Below, one piece after another: positions 50,156 through 63,557 of a stretch of DNA of 64,000 nt; the stretch's first letter is position 1; the number at the start of each line of letters is the position of its first letter. Under the pieces are notes generated by a model. It was not told the DNA's origin. It saw only the letters and a list, made by a program, of their open reading frames with translations, and made no database searches. Source of the stretch: Acanthacorydalis orientalis (lineage: Eukaryota; Arthropoda; Insecta; Megaloptera; Corydalidae); the NCBI GenBank assembly GCA_034766995.1, contig CM068313.1, positions 41,644,996-41,708,995 on the forward strand, in the 5' to 3' direction. A program made the position numbers and the translations under genes.

Positions 50156-50199
<44 letters not shown>
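50156..50199. repeat. (TA)n array beyond the right mariner end
   Basis: About 44 bp of TA starting 12 bp after the element. Confidence 0.93.
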
Positions 50200-50200
<1 letters not shown>

Positions 50201-50341
50201 TAGTTTCTTATTTATTATAAATTTAGTATTATTGTTTTTATATGAAATATTAAAATTATATTAGATCTAAATCATTACCTTCTGTTATTCACATCATTAA
50301 AATCATTGTTAACCCAATTTATATCTTAACGTCCATACTGG

Positions 50342-50363
50342 TATATATATATATATATATATA

Positions 50364-50406
<43 letters not shown>
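50342..50406. repeat. (TA)n microsatellite with one acg interruption
   Basis: About 65 bp of TA split by acga. Confidence 0.93.
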
Positions 50407-50408
<2 letters not shown>

Positions 50409-51889
50409 ATTTTATTACAAAGATAGCATTTGGCATACATCTTCTGAAAACGCAATGAATAGAATGAATGTAAATAAAAGCTTCACGTTACATCTTATAT
50501 AGATATTTCAAGTCGGATAGTCCAAGTGACAGAATAACTCGGGTGGAAATTTTAAATGCAAAAAGAAAACTCACAACTTTAGTTTATGTATTTCAGACAT
50601 TTGATGTATACCCCAACAGGAGTAAAATTTAATCAAAGAATAACTTTTTTTCTATTTGTAGGAAGAACTATCATATAATAACCTTTAAGTTGGAGAAAGA
50701 CGAAAATCTGATTTATGAATATTTAATTTCTCATAAAAACAATATTTCTATAATAAAGTACAGACCTGGATATTTAAATAATAGTTTTCTTAAGTGAATA
50801 TCTTTAAAACATATTAAAGAGAAAAATTAATGAAATTCAAGCGTTATTTCTTATTAAAACCCATACAATCAGATTTACTATCCTGTAGAGTTTAGATATT
50901 TTCTAAACTAGGTTCAATATTCTTAAGCGTAGTTGATATTTTTTAATGTTAAGTAATACTCTTCTTCTTTCTTAATAATAAAAATCCACATTTATTATCA
51001 CTTTGTCCGCAATGTGCCCATCGACCGTCATCTAACGAATGTGGTATATAAGGAAATTTTCACAATGAATAGGCTTTAAGTTTACTTTAAGTTTCGTTCA
51101 AAAGATTTTTTATGTTTAAATATATTATGTTGTAAACCCCAATAAAAATTTGTTACTTTCTATGATTCTTTGAATTTTTCTGTCAACTTTTACGGGGTAT
51201 GTACTAGTAACTCAAATAAAAACACGAATAAGAAGAAATGGTAAAGCATAAACAGTTTTTTAATTTCTCTCACAAAAAAAATGCTAACATGGATCGCAAT
51301 TATATAGTGACATTTCTCTATATAAAAAATTATTCTCATTTAATATCTACAACATACTATTAAAATCTGGAAAGTATTTGATGTATTGATTCAAAATAAG
51401 TAATCACTATATTTTGTAATTGTTGATACCGAAATTTTCAATGTTAGTTTCTTATATTAAAAAAAAACGCTTTCATATTAACAAATTAGAAAATTTTACC
51501 AGTTTTAAAAATTAATATTGTAAATTAATGAAATCTCAGCACAATATTTGATTTTTGTTAAATATATCACAATTAGTTACAATTAAATAGGAAAAACATT
51601 AATTGGCACAGAAATTATTGATTGTTTTCTACATTGAATTCAAAATAGTGTGAAACGTAAACTCAAGTAGAAAATTTTATAAGAGAATACATATATATAT
51701 ATATATATATATATATGTAATTTATTTATGATCAATAATTTTATATAATCATTATATAATTTACATTTAAATAACAAATTAAAATAATGCTTTTTTTTAA
51801 ATAAATATAATTGGTTTTAGGAAGAAAAGTTGGTAAAACAATATCAATTAATTGAATATTTAGAACTAATGGTTCGTCACGTAATAACA

Positions 51890-51891
<2 letters not shown>

Positions 51892-51954
<63 letters not shown>

Positions 51955-51968
51955 TATATATATATATA
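51892..51968. repeat. (TA)n microsatellite with cacaca interruption
   Basis: About 52 bp of TA, acacaca, then more TA; a shorter tract at 51689-51716. Confidence 0.93.
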
Positions 51969-52727
51969 GTCACATATTGACAATTAATATTCATTTAAAT
52001 ATAATTTAAATAATATAATTGACAATATATATTTTTTTTATTTTAAGACTATGAAAATTAATATTTAGATTATGAATTGAAAGTATAAACCCGAATAATC
52101 AACAATAAAAACTATTATTTTAATTATTATCCTATTATTTTAATATCATGGAAGTTTGTCGTTCATCAGAAAATATTTTTAATCTAAATATTATCTCTAT
52201 ATAAAAAATACCTTTTGTTTAATCTGTGAAACATTAATGAATGTTCATTTAGTGTTTGCATCGCAAATCTGTTAGGCATTAATTTCTAAGCTGCCATCCA
52301 TATGCAAGCATATATTAATAATTTGTATATTTCATATAGAAGTATGCATCGGGAACCAATTTCCTTTATTCTGTAATTAATATAAATAAGCCTTTTTGTT
52401 TTATTTCCAATCCAATTTAACTGAAACATTAAAATTCATGTATCGTATTCGTTTGTACCACTAATCTCTACCAGTATGTTTTAATATAAAATGTAAGGTC
52501 TAAAGAGAGTTTTCATGTTTCCTAACCGAAGCAAAAACTACTATTCGTGGAAAATTCATTTAAATTCACGTACACTATTCTACACAAAACATGAACAAAA
52601 ACAGTTAATCGATTCACACACGCACTTGTATAATATAAAATAATTCTACAAATTTACAATTATTATAATTTTCAAATATGAGACCTCTTTTTATTTGTCA
52701 TTGTTTTTTTCATCGATCATTATGTAT

Positions 52728-52745
52728 ATATATATATATATATAC

Positions 52746-52788
<43 letters not shown>

Positions 52789-52819
52789 CATATATATATA
52801 ATGTGTGTGCGTGTGTGTA
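52728..52819. repeat. Compound (TA)n-(TG)n microsatellite
   Basis: Three TA blocks separated by cata or aaata, ending in gtgtgtgcgtgtgtgt. Confidence 0.9.
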
Positions 52820-53439
52820 TAAATCTTAATATAAATATACAGAAATACATTATCTTGTTTTTTTGTTTACTTAAATAAGAATAAAAATAAATAGAACTAA
52901 ACTAGAAGAAATTCTCTTATTTATAATAAATAACAAGTAAAATTATATTATATTATTTATAATAAATACTTACTTATAATAAATAACATTTATAATTTAT
53001 TTAAAAAAAAACAATATTTGTTATTTTATTTTTACTAAGTAAATAAAAAACAGTTAGTCAAAATTGAAAAATTCATGACATACAAAAATCAATCAGATTC
53101 AAATTTAAATATTTATTAATATCACAAAAAAATAACTGTTTTCCAAGACTTGAAACTGAGTATCAAATTTAATATTTAATTATTAAGTATTTAATAAAAT
53201 TCGTAAGCAATAACCAGTTTTGATTAAATACGTTTCTTTTTTTGGTTAGATTTCTTGTTATGAAGCACATTTTATAATGAACTAGTATATAAACTTAAAA
53301 ATATTACAGTTTAAAAGTTTTAGGAATAACAAAACAGTTTTGTTATTGTGGCTAAATTAACTTTCAGAAATACATTCGTCCAATATATTACATTATTTTT
53401 TTCTAATGGAAGCGATCAATAAATCGTATGATTTTTCCT

Positions 53440-53560
53440 TATGCACAGTTTGATGGCGAAGCCACCACCAAAAAATATTTTTTTCTACCTTGAGGCTCTG
53501 AGGATGATGGAATTGTTATTGAAATGCACATGAGTAGCAATCAAACATGATCAATAATCA
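53440..53560. other. Possible retroelement 3' remnant
   Basis: ctctgaggatgatggaattg followed by ttattgaaatgcacatgagt resembles the end regions of insect Penelope-like or similar elements by memory only. No reverse transcriptase remnant adjoins it. Confidence 0.15.
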
Positions 53561-53915
53561 TTTATTGAATAGATGTGTTCAGAAAACATTTTTGTGATGT
53601 CTAAGATAAAAAAATAATTCAATTGTAAAAACTTTGCAAATATTTTTCAAAGAAAAAATGAATATGGGTTTTTTAAATGTAACCAATATTAGAAGAAAAA
53701 TATTTTTCCAGAAGGAATTACTCTTGAAATTTGCATTTGACTGAATTGACCTTGTTAAATATTGTAAAATATTATAACTAAAATTATCTACTTGAATACA
53801 AGTGAATTTAATTATATTATTTATGTAACAATAAAAATATTTTCTGTTTATATTTTTATTCATGTACTAAAGCATATATTAATTATTTTAAATATCTGTT
53901 AAATATTTGATACGT

Positions 53916-53920
53916 ACATA

Positions 53921-53968
<48 letters not shown>
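53916..53968. repeat. (TA)n microsatellite
   Basis: TA with a single tgtg interruption. Confidence 0.9.
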
Positions 53969-53971
<3 letters not shown>

Positions 53972-54304
53972 CATGTATTATATTTAACACTTACAGAAAA
54001 CTGGTTACAGTCTACAATTCATCTACACAATTTTTATTATTAGAAATGTTAATAAAACTAAAAACATTAATTGTAGCTTTTTTATTTATTTAATCAGTTA
54101 TTTATAAATTCATATTTGCTTATATATATATATATATAATTTTAATATTGATATAAACAATTATATAATACAAATAATGTTATATATATATATAACGAAA
54201 AATAATTAGAGTATTAATTATTTCAATTAAATATCTTACAATTCAATTGCCAGCCATTAAAATTTCTGTCCTGATTAATTTTAATTGATTCAGTCCGCTC
54301 GATG

Positions 54305-54332
54305 TCAAATTTTAATTACAATTAAAATTTAA
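54305..54332. repeat. Short inverted repeat
   Basis: aaattttaatt-ac-aattaaaattt, an 11-bp perfect stem with a 2-base spacer. A weaker outer inverted repeat (tcctgattaattttaatt at about 54272 versus the complement of aattaaaatttaacagga) surrounds it. Confidence 0.75.
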
Positions 54333-54471
54333 CAGGATATTTATATAAGATATGCTAATATCATAATATTTTGTTAATTTATATTATTTTCTTTTGATTG
54401 AATGAACGGATATTCAAATATTTCAAGTACGAAATAATCTCAAAATTTATATTTTTACATTTTGTGTACAT

Positions 54472-54479
54472 ATATATAG

Positions 54480-54529
<50 letters not shown>
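54472..54529. repeat. (TA)n microsatellite
   Basis: About 45 bp of pure TA preceded by tatatagatata. Confidence 0.92.
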
Positions 54530-54532
<3 letters not shown>

Positions 54533-54686
54533 GGATTACTTTGGTAATTTTTTTAACCTTTTTAATACGTATTTCTAGTAAATTTTAGTGTTTAATATTT
54601 CTTGGATGTATATACATATGAACAACATATAATAGAATTTGTAATGTAATTTTCGGTTTAATAAAATATATTTCAAGTTTAATTAC

Positions 54687-54733
<47 letters not shown>
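54687..54733. repeat. (TA)n microsatellite
   Basis: About 47 bp of TA with one cata unit. Confidence 0.92.
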
Positions 54734-54737
<4 letters not shown>

Positions 54738-55552
54738 CTTTATATACACAAAACAATTCAATTTATAATGTATGAAAAAAAATGATTTTGGACTATTTTT
54801 TTTATTATAAACAATATCTATTTCAGTGTGAAACACAATTTTCTCTTTTTTTTCTGTTTTATGTTATCTAGTCTTACTATTCAGTTCAAAAAAAGTTTTT
54901 TATCACGAACTTATTAATTATCTTAGGACTGAGATTCAATTTTATTGTTTTCTAAAGTTTTAAATCCAAAATGCAATTTAAACAGCAGAATACTTGTTCA
55001 TAAAGAAAAAAATCGATCACTGTAAATGGATAATTAAATTCTTGTTACAAAAAGAAATATATTTATCATACCTATTGGAAAATATTTATATATTTTTTCA
55101 CTAATAGACTAACAACCAACAAGTAACAATATTTTTTTATCAAAATTTCAATATTAAATAGTTTCATTGATTAATACAGATTCTGATTTAAATGAAATCG
55201 TTTCCAATATCTAAGCATAAGCAATTACATGTTAATTTGGTTATAAAATGTTTTTATTAATTCATTTCTGAAAATGAATTTAACCACCAATACAAACTAC
55301 ATTTATATATTTTCTGTTCGTAATGAAATCTAATTCGGTCAATATACTACATATTTCTATAAAATCATTATTAATATAAGAAAAAAAAAGTTTTTATTTA
55401 TCATTCAAGGAATACTTTATTTTTTAGGAAGATAAATCTTCGTTAATCATTATAGGAACATTAATTATTAATTTTCTTATGTTATTTCCGTACTACTAAG
55501 TATACATTTTATAAAAATAAATGTTCATACGTAGTTTAAATTGTAATGTATA

Positions 55553-55556
<4 letters not shown>

Positions 55557-55619
<63 letters not shown>
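55557..55619. repeat. (TA)n microsatellite
   Basis: About 63 bp uninterrupted TA. Confidence 0.95.
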
Positions 55620-55621
<2 letters not shown>

Positions 55622-56400
55622 CATCACAATACATTTTCTTATTTATACAAAAAGAAATCTCAGTAAATAACTCTTATATATTCCAGAATAAATGTCTATT
55701 CTATAATTGAATTTCAAAATGCAACTTTATTCTTCCAACTTTCTTTTCAGTAAAAAGTGCATTTTGATACACGTACGTATCTTCTATAAAACTTTGTCAT
55801 AACAGTGAATTTTTCAAAGTTCATATTATTTATATTTTACTAGAATGTTAGTGCTGTACAAATTTTAAATAAAAAAATGTATAGTCCTCAATATAAGTAT
55901 CTTATAAATCAACTTTAGCGGTGACTACTCAAGTAACTTTTTATTTTTAAATAAGTATTTTGTACACTATTGAAAAGTTCAAACAACTATTTTACATATT
56001 ATTGTTCTTTCTTCTGCATACGCGACTAACTCTATTTGATTTCTTAAGGTGACTCTTCAATGATTATTTTCGATAACTGATTTTTGATTAAATCATTTTC
56101 AAGGAGTTGGTTTGAACTTTCACCAAATTCAAATCATATGTATTAAAATGGAATACACAACTGTACGCCAAAAAGAACAATTTAAAATCAGATTTTGGAA
56201 TAGAACTGTTTTATAAATATTTTATAAGTAAAAAAAAATAAATTCATATTCTTCTATACTAAAAATAATTAGTTTTATTTCATAAAAAATGAGGGTACAT
56301 GTATCATTCGTAGAAATTTTAATCTTTATCATTCATCTAAATAAAATTTAGCGTATGATTCAGTTTTTTATAAAGTTCTTATTTATACCGTCACAAGTAA

Positions 56401-56401
<1 letters not shown>

Positions 56402-56454
<53 letters not shown>

Positions 56455-56460
56455 GTATAT
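56402..56460. repeat. (TA)n array abutting the LINE 3' end
   Basis: About 52 bp of TA then acgtatatc, running directly into the RTE-like 3' terminus. Confidence 0.94.
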
Positions 56461-57205
56461 CATAATCAGCATCATCAACCTTTTTGCTGAATGAAGGTCT
56501 TTTCCAAAACTTTCGAATTCAAATGATTTAATGTTTCCATTTCTATAAATTTTTAATCAATTTTCTTACGCCTTTATCTCATCTACTCCCCAATCATCAT
56601 ATTTTGTTCCGTTCCAAACCAATACTTTCTCTTGTCCATCGATTATCTTTTCTTCTTTCAATATGTCCTGTCCGTATTCATTTCAAACTCTTTACTCTTT
56701 TTATTATGTCTGTAACTACAATATTTTTTGTATCCATCCTATTTTTTTCTTATTTCTTCTTGTCATTCTCAACATACCTCTTTCCATACTTCTCTACGCT
56801 GTCTTAAGTCTTTATATTGGTTTGGAATTAAAAACCTATGTTTCACTTCCAGAAATGAATGCAAGCAGAATACTCTGGTTAAATACTTTTGTCTTCAAAC
56901 AGAGTGGAATATTTGATCTATCCTTGTTAATAAGTTGACCCAAATAAGCGTTGAAAGAACAAACGCATTTAATGTTACATTTGTTTCCCTGTGAGATTCA
57001 TGTTGAATCCTATTTTTCGGCTAGCGTGTAATTCTTTCATTCCCATTTCTAGTTCCCTCAGAGTATTCGCGAAATTAACTATATCATCAGCAAAACGGAG
57101 GAGACTTAGTCTTTAGTCTTTTATTTTTATTCTCTCATCTTCTCAGTTAAGCAACTCAAACATTTCTTCAAATTCTGCTGTAAATAAGTTTCGAGAAATT
57201 GCATT
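56459..57205 (-). mobile_element. RTE-like LINE, 5'-truncated 3' part (reverse transcriptase relic)
   Basis: Minus-strand reading in shifting frames: ISRNLFTAEFEEMFELLN, LRFADDIVNFANTLRELEMG, KIGFNMNLTGK, then LIN-DRSNIPLCLKTKVFNQ, RGMLRMTRRNK, IKRVKSLK, GHIERRKDNRWTRESI, and TFIQQK near the 3' end. FADD is the reverse transcriptase catalytic motif; the later blocks are the post-RT C-terminal region typical of RTE-clade and related elements. The 3' end (gatgatgctgattatgatat on the minus strand) runs into a (TA)n array. Several stops and frameshifts make it dead. Confidence 0.85.
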
Positions 57206-57220
57206 TTCCTATTTTACACA

Positions 57221-57256
57221 AAAATGTAATATATATATATATATTACATTTTTATA
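57221..57256. repeat. Near-perfect palindrome
   Basis: aaaaatgtaatatata mirrors tatatattacattttt with no spacer. It lies at the truncated 5' side of the LINE fragment. Confidence 0.85.
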
Positions 57257-57283
57257 GATATTACTTCGAATCAGTCTAAGTAT

Positions 57284-57406
<123 letters not shown>

Positions 57407-57570
57407 AATCTTCGATATCATACGAGGTACTTCCACTATTTTTCTTTACTAATAGATTTTATTAAAAATAACTAATACATATTGTTTAATAAAAAAAAAC
57501 TAGTAATAACTATTTTCATTAAATTTTCGATTTCATTAAGTTTCAGTGTATATATGAGTGTCTGAAAGTA

Positions 57571-57573
57571 TAC

Positions 57574-57622
<49 letters not shown>
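57571..57622. repeat. (TA)n microsatellite
   Basis: TA with two cata units, 160 bp upstream of exon B. Confidence 0.92.
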
Positions 57623-57626
<4 letters not shown>

Positions 57627-57782
57627 TGTTTATAAAAGATAGGTATATAGAGACACACTAATACGTTATAAACTAATAGATGATATTTATATGTGTATTA
57701 TAAATCATGTATAGCTATTATTTGTTAGACTTTACTACGTTCAATACTGTCACCAATTAAAGTAACATGTATATATTTACAG

Positions 57783-57974
57783 GTGTCCGGTAAATTACAC
57801 AACACGGGACAGTCGCTTGTATTTCGTGTAGAACAGAATACCAAACAACATGTGAACATTTCTGGTGGACCGCTTGCATACCGTTATCAATTTGAGGAAA
57901 TATACATTCACTACGGTACCGAAGATGATCATGGATCGGAACATCAAATACATGGATATAAATTTCCGGGAGAA
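57783..57974 (+). CDS. CA10: Carbonic anhydrase-related protein (CA10/CA11/CARPB type), internal exon B
   Basis: Internal exon of 192 bp (64 codons), phase 0 at both ends, directly following exon A in the protein (...DKHK | VSGKLHNTGQS...). The acceptor is atttacag and the donor is a consensus GTAAGT. Visible motifs are the beta-strand VNISGGPL.YRYQFEEI, then YIHYG and GSEHQIHGYKFPGE. In catalytic alpha-carbonic anhydrases this region reads F-H-F-H-W-G and gives two of three zinc ligands. Here the first is Tyr (I-Y-I-H-Y-G) and the second is His, so the zinc site is incomplete, as expected of an acatalytic family member. The third ligand lies in the next exon, not found before the window end. 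The ORF runs 18 bases into the intron before a stop, which supports the donor choice. Confidence 0.94.
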
Positions 57975-58678
57975 GTAAGTATTCAGTTATAAAATATTAA
58001 AAAATATTGATTCTTTTCAGTATATATCTGTATCTGATTTTTTTTTGATATTTTAAGTGAATTGTTATTTATTTATATATTTTTTATAAACATTAATACA
58101 AGCTGGAAAAAAATAAAAAAAAATAAGAAACATCGAATTAATTTGTAAGACAAAGTATTTTCAAATTTTGTTCACTGCATCTATCTTTCTCAAGTTTCAA
58201 CATGTATCAAATACTATTTTTTTACTTTTTAATAATAAATGTGTTAGTAATTAAATAATATCTTGATGAATAAATTAAATAGATATTCTAATGTTGTGAT
58301 GCATTAATAATTTTAATATTTATGAACTAGATGTTACATTTCTGTGAGGAGGAAATAGTTAATGAACTCTAGTGAATTACAAAGTTATTTTATACTTAAA
58401 TAGAAACTACGACATCCATAAATCAAACTCAAATTTATTGAATCAGAATACGAAAAAAATATTATAGTTATACAAAAAACTTGATCTTAATTCTTGTATA
58501 TAAAATCTTCTGTAGCTACTAATCAATTTATTTATTATCCTCATATTCTCTATTTCAACAAATTGCCGAAAAGTTCAATTGAAAACAGCATGATAAAATA
58601 CAAAATTACAATTTATTTCAACTCTTGGCTTAAATACATATAAATATATATATATTATATATGTTAATATTAACACAC

Positions 58679-58680
<2 letters not shown>

Positions 58681-58734
<54 letters not shown>
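58681..58734. repeat. (AT)n microsatellite
   Basis: About 54 bp uninterrupted AT. Confidence 0.95.
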
Positions 58735-58736
<2 letters not shown>

Positions 58737-59467
58737 CTTCTTCAGATATTAAGAATTCACCACTTAATAAAGGCATATTGCAAATTATTTCGATTTGAAC
58801 TATCAAATTCGTCTCTCATATATATTTTACAACTATTGCACCTTATCTATTCATTGTTATTTTACCTTTTTTATCGTTTATTTCACTGTTAATCATTTCT
58901 TTTGTCTATCGATGGTATTCTCTTATTTTAATATATTCTGCTAACATCTATTTAAAACTCTGCTTTGTATATAAATTGAATTCTTTTGTTACGGTTAACT
59001 GAACAGCATTTACGATTTTTTCCATAAAACCATTTGGTTTCAAAAAAAATATGTTTTATATAGAACACCTGATTATCTACATTATTTTTTTCTAGAACAT
59101 ATAAACATGCTATTTATTTAAAATACTTCTACTTATAATTCTTTAGATAATACCTTTATAAAAAAATATTCTTTTAAATATTTTGCAGATATATTAAAGT
59201 CGATAGACTTTTAATTTTTTTTAATTTTCTAATATTTAAATTTGCGGAATAATTTTTGCACTAAATTTATTTATTAATAATACATGATTTATACAAAATT
59301 ATACTTCTCTTCCTGAATTCAAACAACTATCTAACATTAAATGGATGGTTATAAAATTAATATTTTTTTTATAAATTTTAAACACATTTAAAAATAACTT
59401 TTATGTAAAATTTGTACAGTTTATTGTTGAAAAATTATTTTGTATTGTTCGTACTGTATTAAAACCT

Positions 59468-59498
<31 letters not shown>

Positions 59499-59556
59499 CA
59501 TGTTTTAATCAAATATTCATTAAAATTTAATAATAGAATATTAATTTAAATATTAC

Positions 59557-59559
<3 letters not shown>

Positions 59560-59615
<56 letters not shown>
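59560..59615. repeat. (AT)n microsatellite
   Basis: About 55 bp of AT; a shorter tract at 59477-59500. Confidence 0.93.
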
Positions 59616-59618
<3 letters not shown>

Positions 59619-59797
59619 GTTAATCTGTAAACTTTGAGTTATTATATGTATTAAATAATAAAAACGTATATGATGTTTCATATTTTCATTCATCTAAATA
59701 TTGTTATAAAAATAACAACCCTTGTCATCATTTAATGTGATGAGGGTTTTATTAATTAAGATGTAATCACAGTTTTCAAATATGTATATTTATGAAG

Positions 59798-59801
<4 letters not shown>

Positions 59802-59878
<77 letters not shown>

Positions 59879-59930
59879 GCATATTCACATATATATGAAT
59901 ATGTTTATATATGTACATAAGTATATGTGT
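59802..59930. repeat. (TA)n array with cata/catg variants
   Basis: About 75 bp of TA with one catata unit, then degraded tatatgcatattc-like units. Confidence 0.9.
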
Positions 59931-60045
59931 AAGTCCCATATTGGGTCGGATACCTGTGGGCAACCTACAACCCGAATTGAGTAGCGGCATTAGTAGTCAA
60001 CTAAACTTAGTATCCTTGGATTGAGTTCGAGTAGGGTTTGAACTT
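59930..60045. other. GC-richer segment of unknown origin after a (TA)n array
   Basis: gtcccatattgggtcggata, cctgtgggcaacctacaacc and gagttcgagtagggtttgaa are denser in GC than the flanks and begin right after a degraded TA array. It looks like a repeat fragment, but no family is recognised and no second copy lies in the window. Confidence 0.2.
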
Positions 60046-62828
60046 TGATATTAAAAAAAATATTTCTAATGACAGTTTTCCATCAATTTTTGACGAAAGT
60101 AAAAATATATCTGATGAATAATATCTTAAATCATATCTATGCATTTTAATCCAAATATATTATTATCTCAATAATTTATTCTTCTTTTGTTAGTTACTTA
60201 AAATCTCATAAAATGAAAATAACTCCAAAAAATAAATGGTAGCATACAATTATTACAAATAAATATTTGTGAAGAATTTTTTTGATTTTTCATATAATTT
60301 GGAATCTAATTAATTAAAAAATATTTATCATCAAATATGGACCTAATAAAAAGAAAAAAAATGTTATAATTAAAATAAAAGGTTAATATACGACAAATTC
60401 TAATTCGTGGTAGTAAGTTAAAGCAAATTATTTATTCATACACACTTGCTTTAAAATTACATTTCTATATTTTTGAGTTAAAATAATATATTACTTTATT
60501 TTTAAATTATTAAATGACTACTATTGTCTTTATTATTGCCAGGCGAAATATTTTATTTCTTTTTATAATATATATCCTCATTTAAGAACTTTTACCAAAC
60601 CAAAATATATAAAATAAAACATGAATTGCGTATGAGTTTCGACATATCAACTTATCGATGGAATATGTTTTAAGTATCCTACATTATCCTACATATTTCA
60701 CAAAAAAAATTCTCTGAATTACTTCTTCTTCTACAGAACATATATTATATGTTTTTCCATCTTATTCCGGAACATAATTAATCATATGATTATTTATTAT
60801 ATAAAAAAATCTCAGATTTTAACTAATCTTAGGATACACAAAATATTTTTTTAATTGTATAATTTAACTTTTTGTACATTCGTAGTATTACTCGGTGTGC
60901 TTTTTAACAAAATATACAATAACATCAATCCTATACCATAATTAGTTTGTTTTTATTATTATAAACTATTTATTTTTTCACCTGATTAAAAAATATTAAA
61001 TATTTTGATGTTATAGTACTAATTTTAATATATCATTAGATATAACATAGAGAGTTTAAGGTTTTCTTTGTGTATATATGTAAATATAATTATAAATAAA
61101 TATTGTAACATATATTCAAAAAATAGTTATAAATATTTATTATATAAATATAATTCTCAGTACAAAATGTATTTTTAGATATATAATAATTAAACAACTA
61201 TTTAGTCATAAAAGTAAGGGCCAGTAATTACCGAAAAAATAAAACTACTATTAATTATTTGGAAACTAATAAATTAACAGTATTTATTCAAAGCGCTATA
61301 ACTGAAATAATAAAAACAATAAAGTTTATTAAAATGTAATTCATTATTAACTAATAACAATCTAGTACAAATTTTTGTACATCAATATATTTGAATAAAT
61401 GATATAGTACAAGAACAAGATAAAGTACTATTAGTCTGACAGCTAACATTACTGTAAGTGTTTCTCTCAAAGACTATTCTCGAATATTACTCTCATGTTT
61501 ATGAGAACAAAGCGTATTATTCTTGTAAAAGCTAGTTCATCAAAAAAACTTACTATATTAAACTTGAGCTAATATATAAAGAATATACTTGATGTATAAA
61601 TTATTAGAGGAATGTCAAATTACAACTCGTATTAAAGCATTATAATATTTAAGCATACAAATATAGTATTTATTTTTAATTAATATAAAAATTAGTATTC
61701 CTTTCAAACAATAAATTTTAAAAATAATATGTCAAAAAATCATTTAAACCCTACAAAAGAAACTTATTAATAAGAAAACAATATATTTCAATATTAAACG
61801 TGTTTTAAAATAGAACTTAGAACATCAAAATGATCTGCTATGTCTCTTAAAACATAAAAATCACATAATTATTGATTGTTTACACGATGCTTTAAAGAAT
61901 AGTAATAACTTGACGAATCAATATTTCAGAAACAGTTTTAATTTAATAAAACTATTATTAATTTATGCTTTTCTATTTATGTTTAAAATTAACTTCTGTA
62001 TTTATTATTTTTCAATATAAACAATCGCCTAACGTGCTTAATGTACTGACAGACAGAAAATATTCTAAAAAAAAATATTTCACTGGATTCTCTAAAATTA
62101 TATACTTTTTTTATTGTAAAAATTCAAATTTTATTTAATTTCATTAAATTTATGATCTCTATAAAATAAAATCTAAAGCTTAATTTTGTTCTCTTTTAAT
62201 GCCGTAATTTAATGAATCCTATTTAATATAAACTTTCTTTTTTTGACACTTCATGTATCATTTTATTAGATAAATTTATTATATATTTTGAAACAAAATA
62301 TCTAATAAAAAGTATACATTAAAAGAAGCATATATTTCATGAAAATATATTTAATATCATTATTTTTCAAAAAATCCTAATAATACAATGATTTATAAAT
62401 ATGACAAAAGCGTAAATTCTGTACTTATTTTCTAATCAGCACAAAATGAAATCATATGATACTCTGTTCTAGAATTCATCTATGCAATTACGTAAAATAT
62501 TTCTATTACGTATTATAAACACATTACAGTCCTATATAAAAAGATTCTATCTAAAAAATATCAGTTAATTTTAAGTTAATAAATTTATAAAACTCGATGT
62601 TCAACATTCTCAGGTTGTTATACTGAAAGACACAATCCGATGCCACTGCACGCTTGTATGGTCTTAAAAATAACTATATCATTTTATAATTAACCTCTTA
62701 TTTAGTGGAATTTTAAACCAATCGATTCTTTCATTAACACAGTGTAGCCTTAAGACTGAGTTCGTGTTCATGATATGTTTATTAACATTCTATTGTATTA
62801 AGTAACCGCTTAATTACTACACACATAC

Positions 62829-62830
<2 letters not shown>

Positions 62831-62872
<42 letters not shown>
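62831..62872. repeat. (TA)n microsatellite flanked by inverted cacgtg-like arms
   Basis: cacatacgtg precedes and cacgtttt follows about 42 bp of TA. Confidence 0.92.
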
Positions 62873-62876
<4 letters not shown>

Positions 62877-62924
62877 GTTTTAAGATTATATGCATATATT
62901 ATTTTGATAAATAATAATAACCTC

Positions 62925-63260
62925 TCTTTCATCCAACAACCACGGTTTTATCCGCATGCTTGAAACCACACGCGATACGTTCTCCGCTCTCAGCCAATGT
63001 CACCGGTTCTCATACTGAAAGAGATGCACGCTATACGTATCCCCATCCTCACATAGCATTCCCATGACAGTGATCAAGTGCTGCTCATTAACGCTCATTT
63101 ACCGTCCGTTCGTCGTTACCATTGCCCCAAACTACGTATTTCACTCCACCAGTATACATTCACACCCTTTCCCCAACCACATTGTTGACACCTAAACACA
63201 CCCCCTTTGTGTTGCGCTAAAATCCTCCCCTAATGTGATACGGCATGCATATTGTAACCG
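62925..63260. other. GC-richer island in the downstream CA10 intron
   Basis: C-rich on the plus strand: cctcacatagcattcccatg, ttaccgtccgttcgtcgtta, acactaaacacacccccttt-like stretches, with few G runs. No open frame or exon with family residues. Either a conserved non-coding element or a foreign insertion without recognised ends. Confidence 0.3.
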
Positions 63261-63506
63261 TGTATTAAGGTCACTTTGTTAACATAGTGTCATAGGTAAT
63301 AGTAATTTAGCATTTTTATGGTGAATTGAGTATACAGTATATGTTGTTATATATCATTGAAATCCAATTTAATCAATAGAGTGGAATAAATCATATCGTT
63401 TATTGTCTTTTCGGGGAATTAATAAGTGCTTTGTGTATTTTTTTTATCCATTCATTCATTCATTTACAAATACAAATACTTACGCGTACACAAACATGTA
63501 CGTATA

Positions 63507-63514
<8 letters not shown>

Positions 63515-63555
<41 letters not shown>
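63515..63555. repeat. (TG)n-(TA)n microsatellite
   Basis: gtgtgtgta then about 40 bp of TA; another TA tract at 63780-63821. Confidence 0.92.

Positions 63556-63557
<2 letters not shown>

Noticed and set aside
56604..56938. Three overlapping plus-strand frames of 62-91 codons
   Set aside because: They are antisense shadows of the minus-strand LINE reverse transcriptase relic.
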